NCBI RefSeq assembly: GCF_048544455.1 | Contig: NC_133538.1 | Coordinates: forward strand, 439,392,311-439,456,310 | Direction: 5' to 3' | Length of the DNA stretch: 64,000 bases | Source of the DNA: Silene latifolia | Taxonomy: Eukaryota; Streptophyta; Magnoliopsida; Caryophyllales; Caryophyllaceae | Shown: positions 1 to 10,447 of the stretch, piece by piece | How positions within the stretch are numbered: position 1 is the first letter of the stretch | Layout of the letters: every line of letters starts with the position of its first letter | Notes under the pieces: generated by a model | What the model was told of the DNA's origin: nothing | Database searches by the model: none | The model's input: the letters and a program-made list of their open reading frames with translations, nothing else | Made by a program: the position numbers and the translations under genes

Positions 1-339
1 TTATTTTTCATTTGTTTCGGCAACATCACTTAATTTTTGAATGTCTTCATCCTTTTTTGTTCCCTTAGAACCGGAGTATTCTTCATCGGTGTCAATGTCC
101 ACCTCAGCATCTAACTGTAGAGAGATAGGAGGATTCCTACTTCGACCTCCTCTGCCACGACCACCGCCTCTTTTGGCGGTTGTCTTCTTTCGTGCAACGG
201 TTGGCTTGGCAGTGGCAGGGATGGTCTCATTTGTTTTGGCAACGGTTTTGGGAGCCATTTTCTTTTTGGCAATATATTTTGGGTTAAATGTGTTTCTGAG
301 TTGGAGAACCTCTTTTGAGAACCTTTGTTTTGGGGACAT
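1..339 (-). CDS. Small basic post-pol (env-position) ORF of the Sirevirus
   Basis: A 112-residue ORF with ATG at 337-339 and stop at 1-3. It starts MSPKQRFSKEVLQLRN. It is Lys/Arg-rich in the first half, with an RGG-like tract (KRGGGRGRGGRSRNPP) and a nuclear-localisation-like basic cluster, then turns acidic (DIDTDEEYSG). Sireviruses often carry an extra ORF in this place, usually called env-like. Here no signal peptide or transmembrane segment is visible, so an envelope role is not supported, and the basic RGG composition suggests nucleic-acid binding. The stop may itself be a mutation, because the natural ORF could continue left of the window. Confidence 0.5.
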   Translation of the reverse strand: MSPKQRFSKEVLQLRNTFNPKYIAKKKMAPKTVAKTNETIPATAKPTVARKKTTAKRGGGRGRGGRSRNPPISLQLDAEVDIDTDEEYSGSKGTKKDEDIQKLSDVAETNEK

Positions 340-697
340 TTTAAGAGAGTGGAAAGGAAAAGGGTGTTGACGGTTTGGGAATTTGAAAAAGGTGAGGGTT
401 GGTTATTGTTTAGTGGGTAATAGGGAGTTTTAGTGTGGGAACATGGAAATAAATGAGGGGTTGGTGTAGTTAACAAGGTGAGTGGACGGTTGAGTGTTGA
501 GAGAGTGAGGCTAGGGTGTAGACTTTGGGTATGATGGGACATAAAGTGATTTTTGTAGGCTCAATGCAAAATATAGCTCAAGTGCACAAGGACATTTATT
601 GATTTTATGTTGTTCGACATTTGCATGCATTTAACCATATTAGCTAACATTATTTACATGTAAATCCTTCCTCTAATCAATCGTTGGAAAAAGTGAT
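340..697. other. Spacer between pol and post-pol ORF of the Sirevirus
   Basis: No convincing coding signal. The two overlapping open frames here on either strand lack recognisable motifs. On the element strand it is a T/A-rich spacer leading to the ATG at 339. Confidence 0.5.
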
Positions 698-1474
698 TTA
701 ATTTAGCAATATGTCACCTAGTAAACCAATTTCCGACCGAAGTCTTTCGAATTGTTCTCTTTCTAACGGTTTTGTAAAAATGTCCGCAATTTGATTTTTC
801 GTTTTACAAAAGTTTAGACATAAATTACCTTTTTCAACTTGATCACGTAAAAAATGATGTCGTATGTCGATGTGTTTAGTTCGTGAGTGTTGTATAGGAT
901 TCTTTGATATATTAATCGCACTAGTATTGTCACAAAATATAGGGGTAGTCTCGAAAATAAGGCCATAATCATGCAATTGTTGACGTACCCAAAGAATTTG
1001 TGCACAACATAGAGCGGCACTCACATATTCACTTTCGGCCGTGGACAATGCAACGGTGTTTTGCTTCTTAGAATCCAATGAAATAAGACACGGTCCTAGG
1101 AAAGTAGCAATGGCCGAAGTGCTTTTCCTATCCAATGTATCACCGGCATAGTCCGCATCCAAAAAACCTAGAAGATCAAGTTCATGGTGAGTTGGGTACC
1201 AAAGATATAGCCCATGTGTTCCAATCAAATACCTAAAAACCCGTTTGACGGCTTTGAAATGTGATTCCTTAGGATTTGCTTGGAAACGGGCACAAACACA
1301 CACACTAAATTGTATGTCGGGTCGACTAGCGGTTAAGTAGAGTAAGGAACCGATCATACCTCGATACACCTTTTCACTAATGCTCTTACCATTTTCGTCC
1401 TTCTCAAGCTTGACTTTAGGCACCATTGGTGTAGGCATAGGATTAGAATTAGTCAACCCAAACTTACTTAGCAT
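698..1474 (-). pseudogene. copia RNase H domain and pol C-terminus
   Basis: Same frame as RT, separated by one in-frame TAA near 1487 (probably from CAA, since IHQQKY is the usual context). Visible copia RNase H motifs are LGFLDADYAGDTLDRKSTS, ALSTAESEYVSAA, FCDNTSAINISKNP, RTKHIDIRHHFLRDQVEKG and the end signature QIADIFTKPL. The acidic residues of the RNase H site (D, E, D) are present. The frame ends at 698, followed by a 358-bp spacer. Confidence 0.9.
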
Positions 1475-1489
1475 TTCTTTTAAGTACTT

Positions 1490-2209
1490 TTATTGATGAA
1501 TCATTGTTCCATTTTCACATTGTTTGATTTGAAGACCAAGAAAAAATCCAAGTTCTCCCATCATACTCATTTCAAATTCGGAAGTCATTAAATCAGAAAA
1601 GTACTTATAAAGAACATTGTTAGTTGCTCCAAAAATAATGTCATCGATATATACTTGCACAAGCAACAGTTCATCTCCTTGTGACTTAATAAACAACGTT
1701 TTATCCACGGACCCACGTAAGAAACCATTTTCCAATAGAAACTTTAAAAGCCTATCATACCAAGCCCTAGGAGCCTGTTTTAATCCATAAAGTGTTTTAT
1801 CAAGTTTAAAAACGTGGTTGGGAAACTCGTTGTTTACAAAGCCCGGAGGTTGTTCAACAAACACTTCTTCATCAAGGTATCCATTTAAAAATGCGGTTTT
1901 GACGTCCATTTGAAAAAGTTTTATACCTTAAAAAGATGCAAAAGCTACAAGCATTCGTATGGCTTTAAGCCTAGCTACCGGTGCAAAGGTTTCATCATAA
2001 TCAATTCCTTCTTGTTGGTTAAAACCTTGCACCACTAGTCTAGCTTTATTCCTTACAATTTCTCCAACATCATCTAGCTTATTGCGAAAGACCCACCGTG
2101 TACCAATTACAGTACGTTGGGAGGGCCTAGGGACAAGATGCCATACCTTGTTCCTTTCGAATTGCTCCAATTCCTCTTGCATTGCTATCATCCGGCATTC
2201 ATCAGTCAA
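1490..2209 (-). pseudogene. copia reverse transcriptase, split by one stop
   Basis: The N-terminal RT part has the usual copia entry motif (NKVWHLVPRPSQRTVIGTRW) and KARLVVQGFNQQEGIDYDETFAPV. The palm part carries [33 protein letters not shown] and the catalytic [11 protein letters not shown] single in-frame TAA near 1925 interrupts the domain just before [10 protein letters not shown]. The frame is continuous upstream into the integrase linker and downstream into RNase H apart from stops. Sequence outside the stops looks well conserved, so the copy was active before it decayed. Confidence 0.9.
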
Positions 2210-2383
2210 GGTTACTGTGACATGGTCTGGTTCAATTTGCGAGATGAAAGCATTGTGTGCACATAAATTTTGGAGCGATGATCTGGTTTTTATTCCAGAG
2301 GTTAGGTCACTGGTTAGATTTGATAAAGGATGTGAGCTTTGGTGTTTCCATTTTTTGGGGATGAGTGGGTTAGAGGATTCGGT

Positions 2384-3442
2384 TTATTCGTCTGCAACAG
2401 TAGAGGGGACTGTTGCATGAGGATTGTTTGAAGGAAGTGATTGTGGTTCGTTTATGATTATGTTAGGCTGTTCTTCACCATCCTTGTTCCCCCTGGATGA
2501 GGTAGCATTATCTTGTGTAGGAGGACGATTAGTTCCCCCTGAATTTTGGACATCCTCCTCATGCAACAGTGGCTCCAACTGTTGCTCAGCCTCGTCCACC
2601 ACTTGATCCATATCATGTCGGGTCATACCAATCTCAAAATCATCATCATATTCATCATCCTCATCATCAACCTGTGTGTTTGACACAAAGAGACTAGATT
2701 CGTCAAATATTACATGAACGCTTTCTTCCATTTTCATAGTCCTTTTGTTATAAACCTTATAGGCTTTACTATTATCGGAATAACCAACAAAAACTTCTTC
2801 ATCACTACGAGCATCAAATTTGCCAAGGTTGTCTTTTCCATTATTGTGCACAAAGCATTTACTACCAAAGCATTTTAAATGTGAAAGATTAGGTTTTCTT
2901 CCTCGTAGTAGTTCATAGGGAGTTTTCTCAATGATTTTTCTAATCATGAAACGGTTATAAATATAACAAGATGTATTTACGGCTTCGGCCCAAAAATTCT
3001 TAGGAACTTTAGAGCTAATGAGCATGGTCCTAGCCATATTTTCAAGAGTTCGATTCATTCGTTCCACAACCCCATTTTGTTGTGGGGTTCTTACGACCAA
3101 AAAGTTATGACTAACATCATACTCATTACAATAGGACTCAAATGATAAATTCTCAAACTCGGTTCCATGGTCGGATCTCAATGAGACAAGTTTATAACCA
3201 AATTTGTTTTGAACCTTTTTGACCCAAATTAAGAACTCATAAAATGTTTGGTCCTTAGAACTTAAGAAAAGAAGCCAAACAAATCTTGTGAAGTCATCTA
3301 CAATGACGCAAATATAGCGACTTCTACCTCTACTCACAATGCGCATGGGACCACATAAATCAATATGAATGAGTTCAAGAGGTAAGGAAGTGCTAACAAC
3401 CTTTTTGGATTTAAAAGAGCATTTAACTTGTTTTCCTTTCAC
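2384..3442 (-). pseudogene. copia integrase (DDE) with linker to RT
   Basis: Retroviral-type integrase core with the catalytic triad visible: Asp in LIHIDLCGPM, Asp in LRSDHGTEF, Glu in QQNGVVERMNRTL. A conserved C-terminal copia segment (KCFGSKCFVHNNGKDNLGKF) and an acidic linker follow. The frame stays open from the upstream TGA at 3503 to a TAA at 2384-2386, then continues in the same frame into RT. Two copies of the paired dyad motif lie in the linker (2393-2417, 2562-2586). They encode quite different peptides because they sit in different frames. Confidence 0.88.
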
Positions 3443-3505
3443 ACAATCATCACAAAGTGATTTAAATTCAAACTTAATGTTAGGAATGCCGTCAACTAGA
3501 TCAAG

Positions 3506-3970
3506 TCACTTGAGGGTGTTAAGTGTCTTAGCATTTACATGACCAAGTCGCTTGTGCCAAAGCCAAGGATCGTTCTTTTGAACACTCATACATGATAGTG
3601 ATTGACCCGATAATGAATATAAGTTAGTCATATAGACATCTTTAACACGTTTACCTTCAAGTATAAGTTCTCTAGTTTTTCTATTGATGATTCTACATTC
3701 ACTAGCAAGAAATTCAACAATATTACCTCGATCACATAGTTGTGAAATGCTCAAGAGATTGTGTTTCAAACCGTTGACAAGCAACACTTTGTCCACGCAT
3801 AATGACTTTAACTTACCAACTTTTCCAATACCAATGATTTCACCTTTCTTGTTGTCGCCAAAAGTCACCATGCCACCATCGTAGGCTTCTAGCGAGAGGA
3901 ATTGGTTTTCATCTCTCGTCATGTGACGAGAGCATCCACTGTCTAAGTACCAATTGCTGCTGCCCCTCAC
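3506..3970 (-). pseudogene. copia aspartic protease and GAG-pre-integrase domain
   Basis: The protease active site WYLDSGCSRHMT lies near the N-terminus (Asp-Ser-Gly), followed by the copia protease core (HNLLSISQLCDRG). The GAG-pre-integrase motif WLWHKRLGHVN lies at the C-terminal end. The protease would cleave the polyprotein in the virus-like particle. A frameshift near 3970-3980 separates it from the upstream frame. It ends at an in-frame TGA near 3503, where the reading frame continues into integrase; the codon was probably CGA. Confidence 0.85.
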
Positions 3971-3986
3971 TAATGCCTATAAGAAA

Positions 3987-5519
3987 TCAAACATTTAGTT
4001 TAGGAACCCAAACAAGTTTGGGCTCCTTCTTGACAACGACATTTTTGACTTCCTCTTTCTTGATCCACACTTGTTTAGCATTTTTAGTGTTTCTTTCTAA
4101 GTCACGGACTCTTTTTTCATAACCATTAAACTCATGACAGCTTTTGCCACAATAGTTACAAATGATGTACTCAGAAAGACCAGCATACTTTCTTCTTTGG
4201 AAGTCAGTTTGACTTGGATCCTGGTTTCGAGTGCAACAGTGTGTGCTATTGTTGCATTTGAAACTAAGTCCAGCTTTCTTTGCAAATTTTTCATATTCCT
4301 GTGATTGTTTCAAGAGAAACTCCAAAACATTCTGACTTCCTTCCTATTTTAAGTAGAACATCTTAGCCTCATCTAGTTCTTTAGTCAATGTTTCGATTTT
4401 AGCAAGATGATTAAGATTCAATTTACCTAAATTGTCGAAAGCTTGTTTTGCAAGTCTTGCTTCATCACTAAGTAACATCCAAATTTGTTCCAATTGTTTA
4501 TTATCCCTTTGACACAATTTGAGGTCAGCTAGAAGAGTGTCACGTTCCTTAGTCAAAGAAGACACTAATTTCGTGAGAGTATCTATTTCTTTTCTCGACT
4601 CAGATGCCACAAAAGAGACCTCTCTGTGGCATGAGTCCTGCTCAGTGCCTTTTAACATCTCAATTTGAGCAAGAAGGTCATCATTTGATTTTTGAGCTCG
4701 TTCTAAGGCACTTTTGACATGACTAGACTCGTCATTTAACATTTCAGCAATCTTAACAAGGTCATCCTTTTCGTTGTTACGAGTTGCTAATTCAATCAAA
4801 AGTTAGTCACGTTCTTGAGTTAGTGACGACACATTTCCTTTGTTAGAACTGGATGCAGCAGTGCAGGGATCTGTTGCATCGGTTTCATCAACTTTGTTGG
4901 CTAAAAACAAATTTTGTTTTCGAAGCTTTTTTATTTCTTACTCAAGACTCAATATGGAACTAGGTTGATCATTCTCATTTAGACTTTCTTTTAGGACGAC
5001 ATTTTCCTCAACTATGTCCTCAATTTCGATTTGCATAGCTTCCAACTTATTAGTTTGGACACAAAATTTATCAATAAATTGATCTAGGAGGAGACAAACT
5101 TTGTCTTTAGAGAAAGATCGAACCTTTTTCTTGAGCTTAATTACCTCATGGTCTGAATCAGAGTCTGATGAGTCCGCGGAGTGAGCCATAAGACACTCGA
5201 TGTCTTCTTTCTTTAATGATTTGGAAGCACTTTTTGAGGAACTAGATGAGATGCTAATTTTGGCGTCTAATTCATCCTCAAGGACATCGTCCTCTTCAGA
5301 ATCAGACATGCCCCAAATAGCAATCATTACTTTGTTTTTGTAATCACGTTTTGCAAAGTCACAATTTTTCCTTAGATTTGATATCGTTCCACTTTGGGCA
5401 TTCTTTGATTTGGTGACCTTTGTCACCACATATAAAGCAACCAACAGTGGAGTTAGATCTTCTCTTAGGAAAACGGCGTTTACTAGAGTTGTTGCTATAC
5501 CTTTGAGAGTTTCGACCAT
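3987..5519 (-). pseudogene. Sirevirus coiled-coil/spacer region with second zinc-knuckle remnant
   Basis: This continues gag after the frameshift. It is acidic and serine-rich (MSDSEEDD; SISSSSSKSASKSLKKE), then a long Leu/Glu/Lys heptad-like coiled coil over 4344-5200. It ends with CNYCGKSCHEFNGY, which looks like a second CCHC knuckle whose last cysteine is now tyrosine. In-frame stops lie at about 4936, 4808 and 4341 (the last TAG, probably from CAG). A long coiled coil between gag and protease is a Sirevirus hallmark, thought to serve protein-protein contacts. Two copies of the paired TGCAACAGT dyad lie inside this coding stretch (4232-4256 and 4854-4878). Confidence 0.75.
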
Positions 5520-6267
5520 TTATCATGCCAACAATGTTTTTAGTGAACTTTGCAAACTCATCATCTTCATCCTCCTCTTCAATTGAGAGAGCATTAAGAG
5601 TGAGTCTTTTCCCTTTAGAGCTTTCACTAGAACGCTTCATGAGAGTTAACTCCTAAGCCATAACTGAGCCCATAAGTTCATCAAGGGTGAGCAAAGAAAG
5701 ATCCTTAGCTTCCTCAATAGCCGTAACCTTCGGTGGCCACTTTTCAGTTAGGCTACGAAGGATTTTACGGACTAAATCCTCGGATTGAAAACTTCTACCT
5801 AAACTCTTAAGGTCATTGACAATACTAGAAAAACGTGAAGACAAACTATTAATTGACTCATATCGTTCCATATTGAACATCTCATATTGTTGCATGAGAA
5901 GATCAATACGGAATTTCTTGACTTGTGACGTTCCCTCATAAGCAAGGCTTAGGGTGTCCAAAATCTCTTTGGCCGAAGCACATCAAGATATACGATTAAT
6001 CTCTTGGTCACCGATCCCATATTGAAGAATGGACATGGCCTTAGAGTTTTTCTCGATTTTCTTATAGTCGGCCTCAACATACTCATCCTCACTTTTCAAG
6101 GTACTAGTGCCATCAGCATTAGTCACTTCGATTTTGAGGGGACCCTTTTGAATGATTAACCAACATTCATAGTCTGCACTTTTGACATAGTGCTCCATGC
6201 GATGTTTCCACCAGGCATAGTTTTCTCCCTTGAAAATGGGATACTTAGTGTGTTTTGAATCGTCCAT
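5359..6267 (-). pseudogene. Sirevirus gag: N-terminal capsid region and zinc knuckle, broken
   Basis: Nucleocapsid/capsid part of the copia polyprotein. The start ATG (6265-6267) opens with a copia gag N-terminus (KYPIFKGENYAWWKHRME). A UBN2-type helical segment follows (LDTLSLAYEGTSQVKK, then FRIDLLMQQYEMF). A CCHC zinc knuckle follows near 5410-5455 (CFICGDKGHQIKEC). In-frame stops near 5982 (TGA, probably from CGA) and 5650 (TAG) split it into three open pieces (5983-6267, 5653-5961, 5359-5640). A frameshift near 5360-5400 separates the knuckle from the downstream acidic and coiled-coil part. Not functional as it stands. Confidence 0.85.
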
Positions 6268-6313
6268 AACTATAGGATCAACTCTTTGGATTTAACCAAT
6301 ATCAAGAGCACAA

Positions 6314-6326
6314 GGCTCTGAAACCA
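6314..6326 (-). other. Primer binding site (initiator tRNA-Met) of the copia element
   Basis: The minus strand reads TGGTTTCAGAGCC, one base different from the usual plant initiator tRNA-Met PBS TGGTATCAGAGCC. It is separated from the LTR end by two bases (AT), the spacing common in Sireviruses. It fixes the LTR boundary and the element orientation. Confidence 0.8.
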
Positions 6327-6328
6327 AT

Positions 6329-7689
6329 TGAAGAGTTAAGAACGATTAACACCTAAGAGGGGGAGGGGGTGTATTAGGTGTACCTTTTAAAATTTTTATC
6401 CTTAACTTGGTTAATTAATTAACTTAAGCTAAGTATATTGAAGTACACGACTTGAGAAACTTAATTGAATGTAAGTTCACAATAAGGTACAACAGTTCTA
6501 TGTCATAGTATAGGTGACTGTGACACAGAACTTGATTAGGTACATGCAGAAATAGCAAAGTGGAAGAACGTAAAAGTAAATGAACAAACAAACGACATTT
6601 TAAAAATTGGTTCAGCCTCTACTTGAGGCCTACGTCCAACCGTTATTTTATTGCTTGTTTAGAAATTTACTCAAACTTACTAAACCCCTTACAATGAAAA
6701 TAACTCGCCAACCTACTCCGGTTGCACTCAAACTTAAAGCTACTCCGCTTCAAGAGTTTATGGGTTCTATCTCAAGGTGTTACAGAATCTTGAATCTCAA
6801 GAGTTCACTAAATGAACATGGAGATCACAATGAAGATCTAACACGAGAATCATGGAACAAACTCATTATGTCACAGTACAGCGAACTGATACTTGGAGGT
6901 TTTACAGCTTTTTTGAAAACAATTTGAAGACTTTAAAATCAGAAAAACGTTTTGCAAACACTTGAAGAACAAAGCTTTAAATGCACAAATGATTTGCAAG
7001 GTTTTTACAATAGATGCTTTGGAAATCTTAAGAAATAAATGTGACTAAGACACTCTATTTATAGTGGATTTAGTCTTAGGTGAGTACAACTTAGAAAGAT
7101 TAAATCCAATATTAAAATGATAGCTTTGAGTGATGGTAAGTGTTAGACTATAGGCTTGGGGCTTAAGAAATCAGAAACTTAAGCTACTACACTCAACATG
7201 TGACATTTTACCAAAATGGCAAAAAACTTTTCTTACTTTAGAAGTTTGACAAGTCTTCTTTGCCATTTTAGTAAAAGGTGTTTGCACAAATCTAGAGGCT
7301 TAGTCAAGTGGGCTTGTGACTCCAAAGTTTCAGATTATTTTTAAGCTTTTGAAAATTCAAATGTTTAAGATTTGAAGTTTTGCAAAGTTTTAACACTTAA
7401 AATATTTTGGTCGAAATTCCTCCTCCGTATGATAGTACCATAAACCACGGTACAGCGTACTGTTGCATGGTTTTGCCATTACTTGACTTAAATGAGAATG
7501 TTGCACTTACTCTTACATTTTTGACTAAGGCTTAGAAAATATCATTGTCTTGACTTTCTTGATTAGCTTGATCATCTTGAATCATTGTTGAAAGCCCATT
7601 TGATTGCTTCAATCACTAATCATTTCAACTAAGAACAAACAATGAAATAGCAAAGGGACTTGGCATCATCAACACAATGTGTTCTAACA
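6329..7689 (-). repeat. 5' LTR of the Sirevirus-type copia element
   Basis: On the minus strand the LTR starts TGTTAGAACA and ends CTCTTCA, giving the canonical TG...CA ends over 1361 bp. It directly abuts the PBS at 6314-6326. It contains two copies of the paired dyad motif described in the findings (6501/6517 and 6869/6885) and a weaker one ending near 7467. The open frame at 6607-6927 lies inside the LTR on the opposite strand and is not treated as a gene. Confidence 0.82.
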
Positions 7690-7859
7690 ATTGGTCAAAT
7701 CAAGAATAATGAGAAATATTAGCCACGACTTAAAAAATACCGTATGGTCAAACAATTAATTATTTTTTAATATATTGAGTCGTATGGTCATATCTTACAT
7801 GTATTTTATTTTTTTTAATATATTGAGTCGTATGGTCAAATAATTAATAAACGGTGCAC

Positions 7860-8035
7860 GTTGAAGTTAGAACGTCACGATTGACAACGGTTGTAGGTGA
7901 ACCGTTGTTAATGAACAAATTTACAACGGTTGTAATTGTAGGTGAATCGTTGTTAATGAACCAATTGACAACGGTTGCAGGTGAACCGATGTTGATGAAC
8001 CAATTGACAACGGTTGCAGGTGAACCGTTGTTGAT
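7860..8035. repeat. CAACGGTTG/GAACCGTTG subterminal repeat cluster
   Basis: Four units of roughly 30-45 bp each pair CAACGGTTG with GAACCGTTG or GAATCGTTG, separated by GTTAATGAAC or GTTGATGAAC. The same core is spread through 10440-10870 near the CACTA-like terminus. Upstream, 7767-7840 holds a direct duplication of a segment ending GAGTCGTATGGTCA. Confidence 0.65.
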
Positions 8036-8317
8036 GAGTATTATGTAGCAGCAATTTGGATCTTGATTACTGACTGATCTACGGAGTTCAAAAAATGGAA
8101 GCAAATCAAACAAGCATAACTTAACACTTTCAAAATGATCATTTCATTTAATTTTAAACCAAATACATTACAACATTTATCAGAAATCAAAAGATGTATA
8201 ATAAGCCGGAACAACTCCAGTTAAGCGTAAAAAGCACTTCTCAACCTGCCACCAATTACGCCACTCTGGTATACCGCTAACTTCGGGGTCATTGGTTTCA
8301 TATTTTGCAATAACAGA

Positions 8318-8429
8318 TTAAATATATGCAAGGACACGACTTGCATGTGGAGATAACGTTGGAAGAGTATAACTCAACATATCTCTGGCTGCTGCCAAGT
8401 TGCGAGTAATAGGCCGACGAGGGTATGAA

Positions 8430-8479
<50 letters not shown>

Positions 8480-8659
8480 GGCTTGGTTGACAAGCCGGAC
8501 TGCTTTACGCCTCTTAATCCAATAATTCCGTTGATGTTCAAGGGATGCTTTGATTAATGAGTGTTGATCGGCGAGAAGCCCGGCGAGAACCTTCTCATCA
8601 TCTGCAATCGTTTGTGTAAGCCATTCTTCGTTGTTGATAAAATTAGGGTTCATTGCCAT
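8318..8659 (-). CDS. Small ORF in CACTA-like element: helical N-terminus, poly-Ser tract, RRPITR motif
   Basis: 113 residues, ATG at 8657-8659. Not recognised as a known family. The N-terminal ~60 residues look helical and charged (EKVLAGLLADQHSL, LEHQRNYWIKRRKAVRLV). A run of about 18 serines follows, encoded by a (GAT)n/(ATC)n microsatellite at 8429-8478. A C-terminal segment YPRRPITRNLAAARDML then leads to a hydrophobic end. A TATA-like TATAAA lies on the minus strand at 8735-8740, about 75 bp upstream. The PRRP[IL]TR segment recurs in the small MULE ORF at 38543-38788. Function unknown; an accessory factor of the element is possible. Confidence 0.45.
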
Positions 8660-8796
8660 GTTGTTTCAAATTTGTGTAATGGGGATGAAATATTAAGATT
8701 TGATTAATGAATGTTAGTAAAGGATGCTTTAACATTTATAGTCACATTTATAATTTTTTTCAAAACCGTTGGTAATTAATTTAATGTAAAAATTGA

Positions 8797-9388
8797 TGTT
8801 CCGGGTGTAATTCCAGAGCATTTACTTGTTACCACTCGTGGCTTGTAGAATGATGCCTTTGATTGAATCCTCCTTTCAGTCTCCTGAAACAATGAACAAA
8901 CTGAGGGCTCGGCTTTGCACCGAGCGTACTCACTCCGACGCTCAAGTCAGTAAACTTAAAAGGATTAAGTTGTGTGTTACTTGGCGAAGTATATATTGTA
9001 GAGAGATAAGGAAGATATTACCAGATTATGAGGTGTTTAGGTTATATTTCGGATCCTTTCCTCAATGAGAGTTGAGGAGTATTTATAGTCTTTCACCTTT
9101 TGTCACGTAGTGGCCAAGTGGCCAAGTGGCTAGCAGGTGGAAAGACTGATGTACCCTCGGCCGAGGGACCCATGGCAGGCCGGTGGGCCCTGTTGACTCC
9201 ATGCCGAGGGGTCTTGGATATGAGTACGCAGATATGTGCGCCGGCTGGCTAGTTGTCCTAGCCGAGGCACAAGGGACAGGCCGACAGGCTGCGTCGGTTA
9301 GGCTGTCTAAGTCATTGACTTGCTGTGGATATCTTTGACCTTGCTCAATATGTTGACTCGGTCAGCGGGTGCAGAATATGCCCCATCA
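8797..9388. repeat. Solo LTR (592 bp) with 5-bp TSD attga
   Basis: The segment starts TGTTCCGGGTG and ends GCCCCATCA (TG...CA) and is flanked by attga at 8792-8796 and 9389-9393. It is notably G+C-richer than its surroundings, with repeated CCGAGG/CCTCGG words. Upstream-strand coding at 8826-9068 has no known motif. A solo LTR forms by recombination between two LTRs; the family cannot be named from the LTR alone. The insertion lies inside the CACTA-like unit. Confidence 0.75.
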
Positions 9389-9545
9389 ATTGACTTATTA
9401 ACAAATATTTTAAACCTATGTAACTTGTAATAAATAATTAGAAAGTAAAATACACTACCACGTATATATTCAAGAAAAACACCTACATAACAAGAAATTA
9501 AAAGACGCGCGGTTTTAACAACATTAATTAGAATAATAATAATAA

Positions 9546-9791
9546 TTAATCAACATAATCATCTTGTAATTCCCCTGCGATTGAGATAAATATTGGGAAT
9601 TCAATATGTGGATTATTAGGAGGCACTTGTTCCGCCTCCCATGAACGAAGCACAGTGTCAATATAGTGCCGATATGTTCTTAATAGATTAATGTCACAAT
9701 CGGTTGCAATCCATAAATAATGCGCTTGTAACACATCATCCGTATAATAATTTTTCTTCCCAGCATCATGATCCTCGTAAGACGACGACAT
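9546..9791 (-). CDS. Small uncharacterised ORF in CACTA-like element
   Basis: 81 residues, ATG at 9789-9791, stop at 9546-9548. No family recognised. It is acidic at both ends (MSSSYEDHDAG; AGELQDDYVD) with an aromatic helical centre (LRTYRHYIDTVLRSWEAEQ). It lies in the same orientation as the ORF at 8318-8659, with the solo LTR between them. Only a weak TATA-like sequence lies upstream. Composition differs from the A+T-rich flanks, which favours a real or recently real gene, but this is inference. Confidence 0.35.
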   Translation of the reverse strand: MSSSYEDHDAGKKNYYTDDVLQAHYLWIATDCDINLLRTYRHYIDTVLRSWEAEQVPPNNPHIEFPIFISIAGELQDDYVD

Positions 9792-9984
9792 TGTATCGAA
9801 GTGTAATATTTTTAATTAAATTATAGGCTATTATTAATTGATCTTTGAATTGGTGAATATGGTTAATTGATCACATTATAAGTGATATTTACAGGAAAAT
9901 ATGTATGCATGTGTGAATATAATAATGGACGAATAGTAATAATGGTCAAACAAAACAATGCATGCAACGGTTCATTATTTAACA

Positions 9985-10447
9985 CAGGGTTACCTAATTC
10001 GCTCGTCCCCCCTGCGAATTGTGAATTAATTCGAACGAATTAATTCGCAATTCATTTTCATCTTAATTCGTCCCAATTCGCGAATTATTCGCTGAGATGA
10101 GCGAATTATATGATTATGCTAAAAACCAAAAAAAATCAGGAAAAATTGAAGTATAGACAAGATACCTGGTTATTTTGAAGTTTGAACTTTGAAGCCAAGC
10201 ACAATGATTTGATTCACTATTGTAGACTTGTAAATTTAGCTTTAATTTCATTTTGATTTCTGACAGGAAGATGATTTTTTTTTAGCTTTGTTGATGTAAA
10301 AGGATAATCCTTTTGCGAATTGGATTCGACGAATTACCGAATTTTAAAATAATGTAATTCGCCAGCGAATTGAATTCACTAAATTGAGCGAATCGCGAAT
10401 TAGAATTAAGAAAGCGAATTGAACGAATTGCGAATCCGGTAACCCTG
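9985..10447. mobile_element. MITE with CAGGGTTACC ends (hAT-like)
   Basis: The 463-bp unit begins CAGGGTTACC and ends GGTAACCCTG, a perfect 10-bp terminal inverted repeat. The arms are rich in GCGAATT/AATTCGC words that pair with each other, so the whole unit could fold as a long hairpin. No coding capacity. CAGGG ends suggest the hAT superfamily. The flanks atttaaca (9977-9984) and attttaaca (10450-10458) look like an imperfect 8-bp TSD displaced by two bases. Confidence 0.65.

Larger units (their letters stand above)
1..7689 (-). mobile_element. Ty1-copia LTR retrotransposon, Sirevirus (SIRE/Maximus) type, 3' end outside window
   Basis: Read on the minus strand the order is 5' LTR (6329-7689), initiator-tRNA-Met-like PBS, gag, a long coiled-coil region, protease, integrase, RT, RNase H, spacer and a small post-pol ORF. 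The integrase-before-RT order defines Ty1-copia. The extended coiled-coil gag region and the extra ORF after pol are typical of Sireviruses. The 3' LTR lies left of position 1. The coding region has about nine in-frame stops and two frameshifts, so the copy is dead and fairly old. The bases just outside the 5' LTR (7690-7694, attgg) are one half of the expected 5-bp TSD; the other half is not in view. The element sits beside or inside the CACTA-like remnant that follows. Confidence 0.9.

Noticed and set aside
6607..6927. 106-aa open frame on the plus strand
   Set aside because: Lies inside the copia LTR, opposite to the element, with no motif or promoter of its own.
7844..8113. Frames with repeated GSPATVVN-type peptides on both strands
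   Set aside because: Translation of the CAACGGTTG subterminal repeats, not a protein.
8826..9068. 80-aa open frame on the plus strand
   Set aside because: Falls wholly within the solo LTR and has no recognisable domain.
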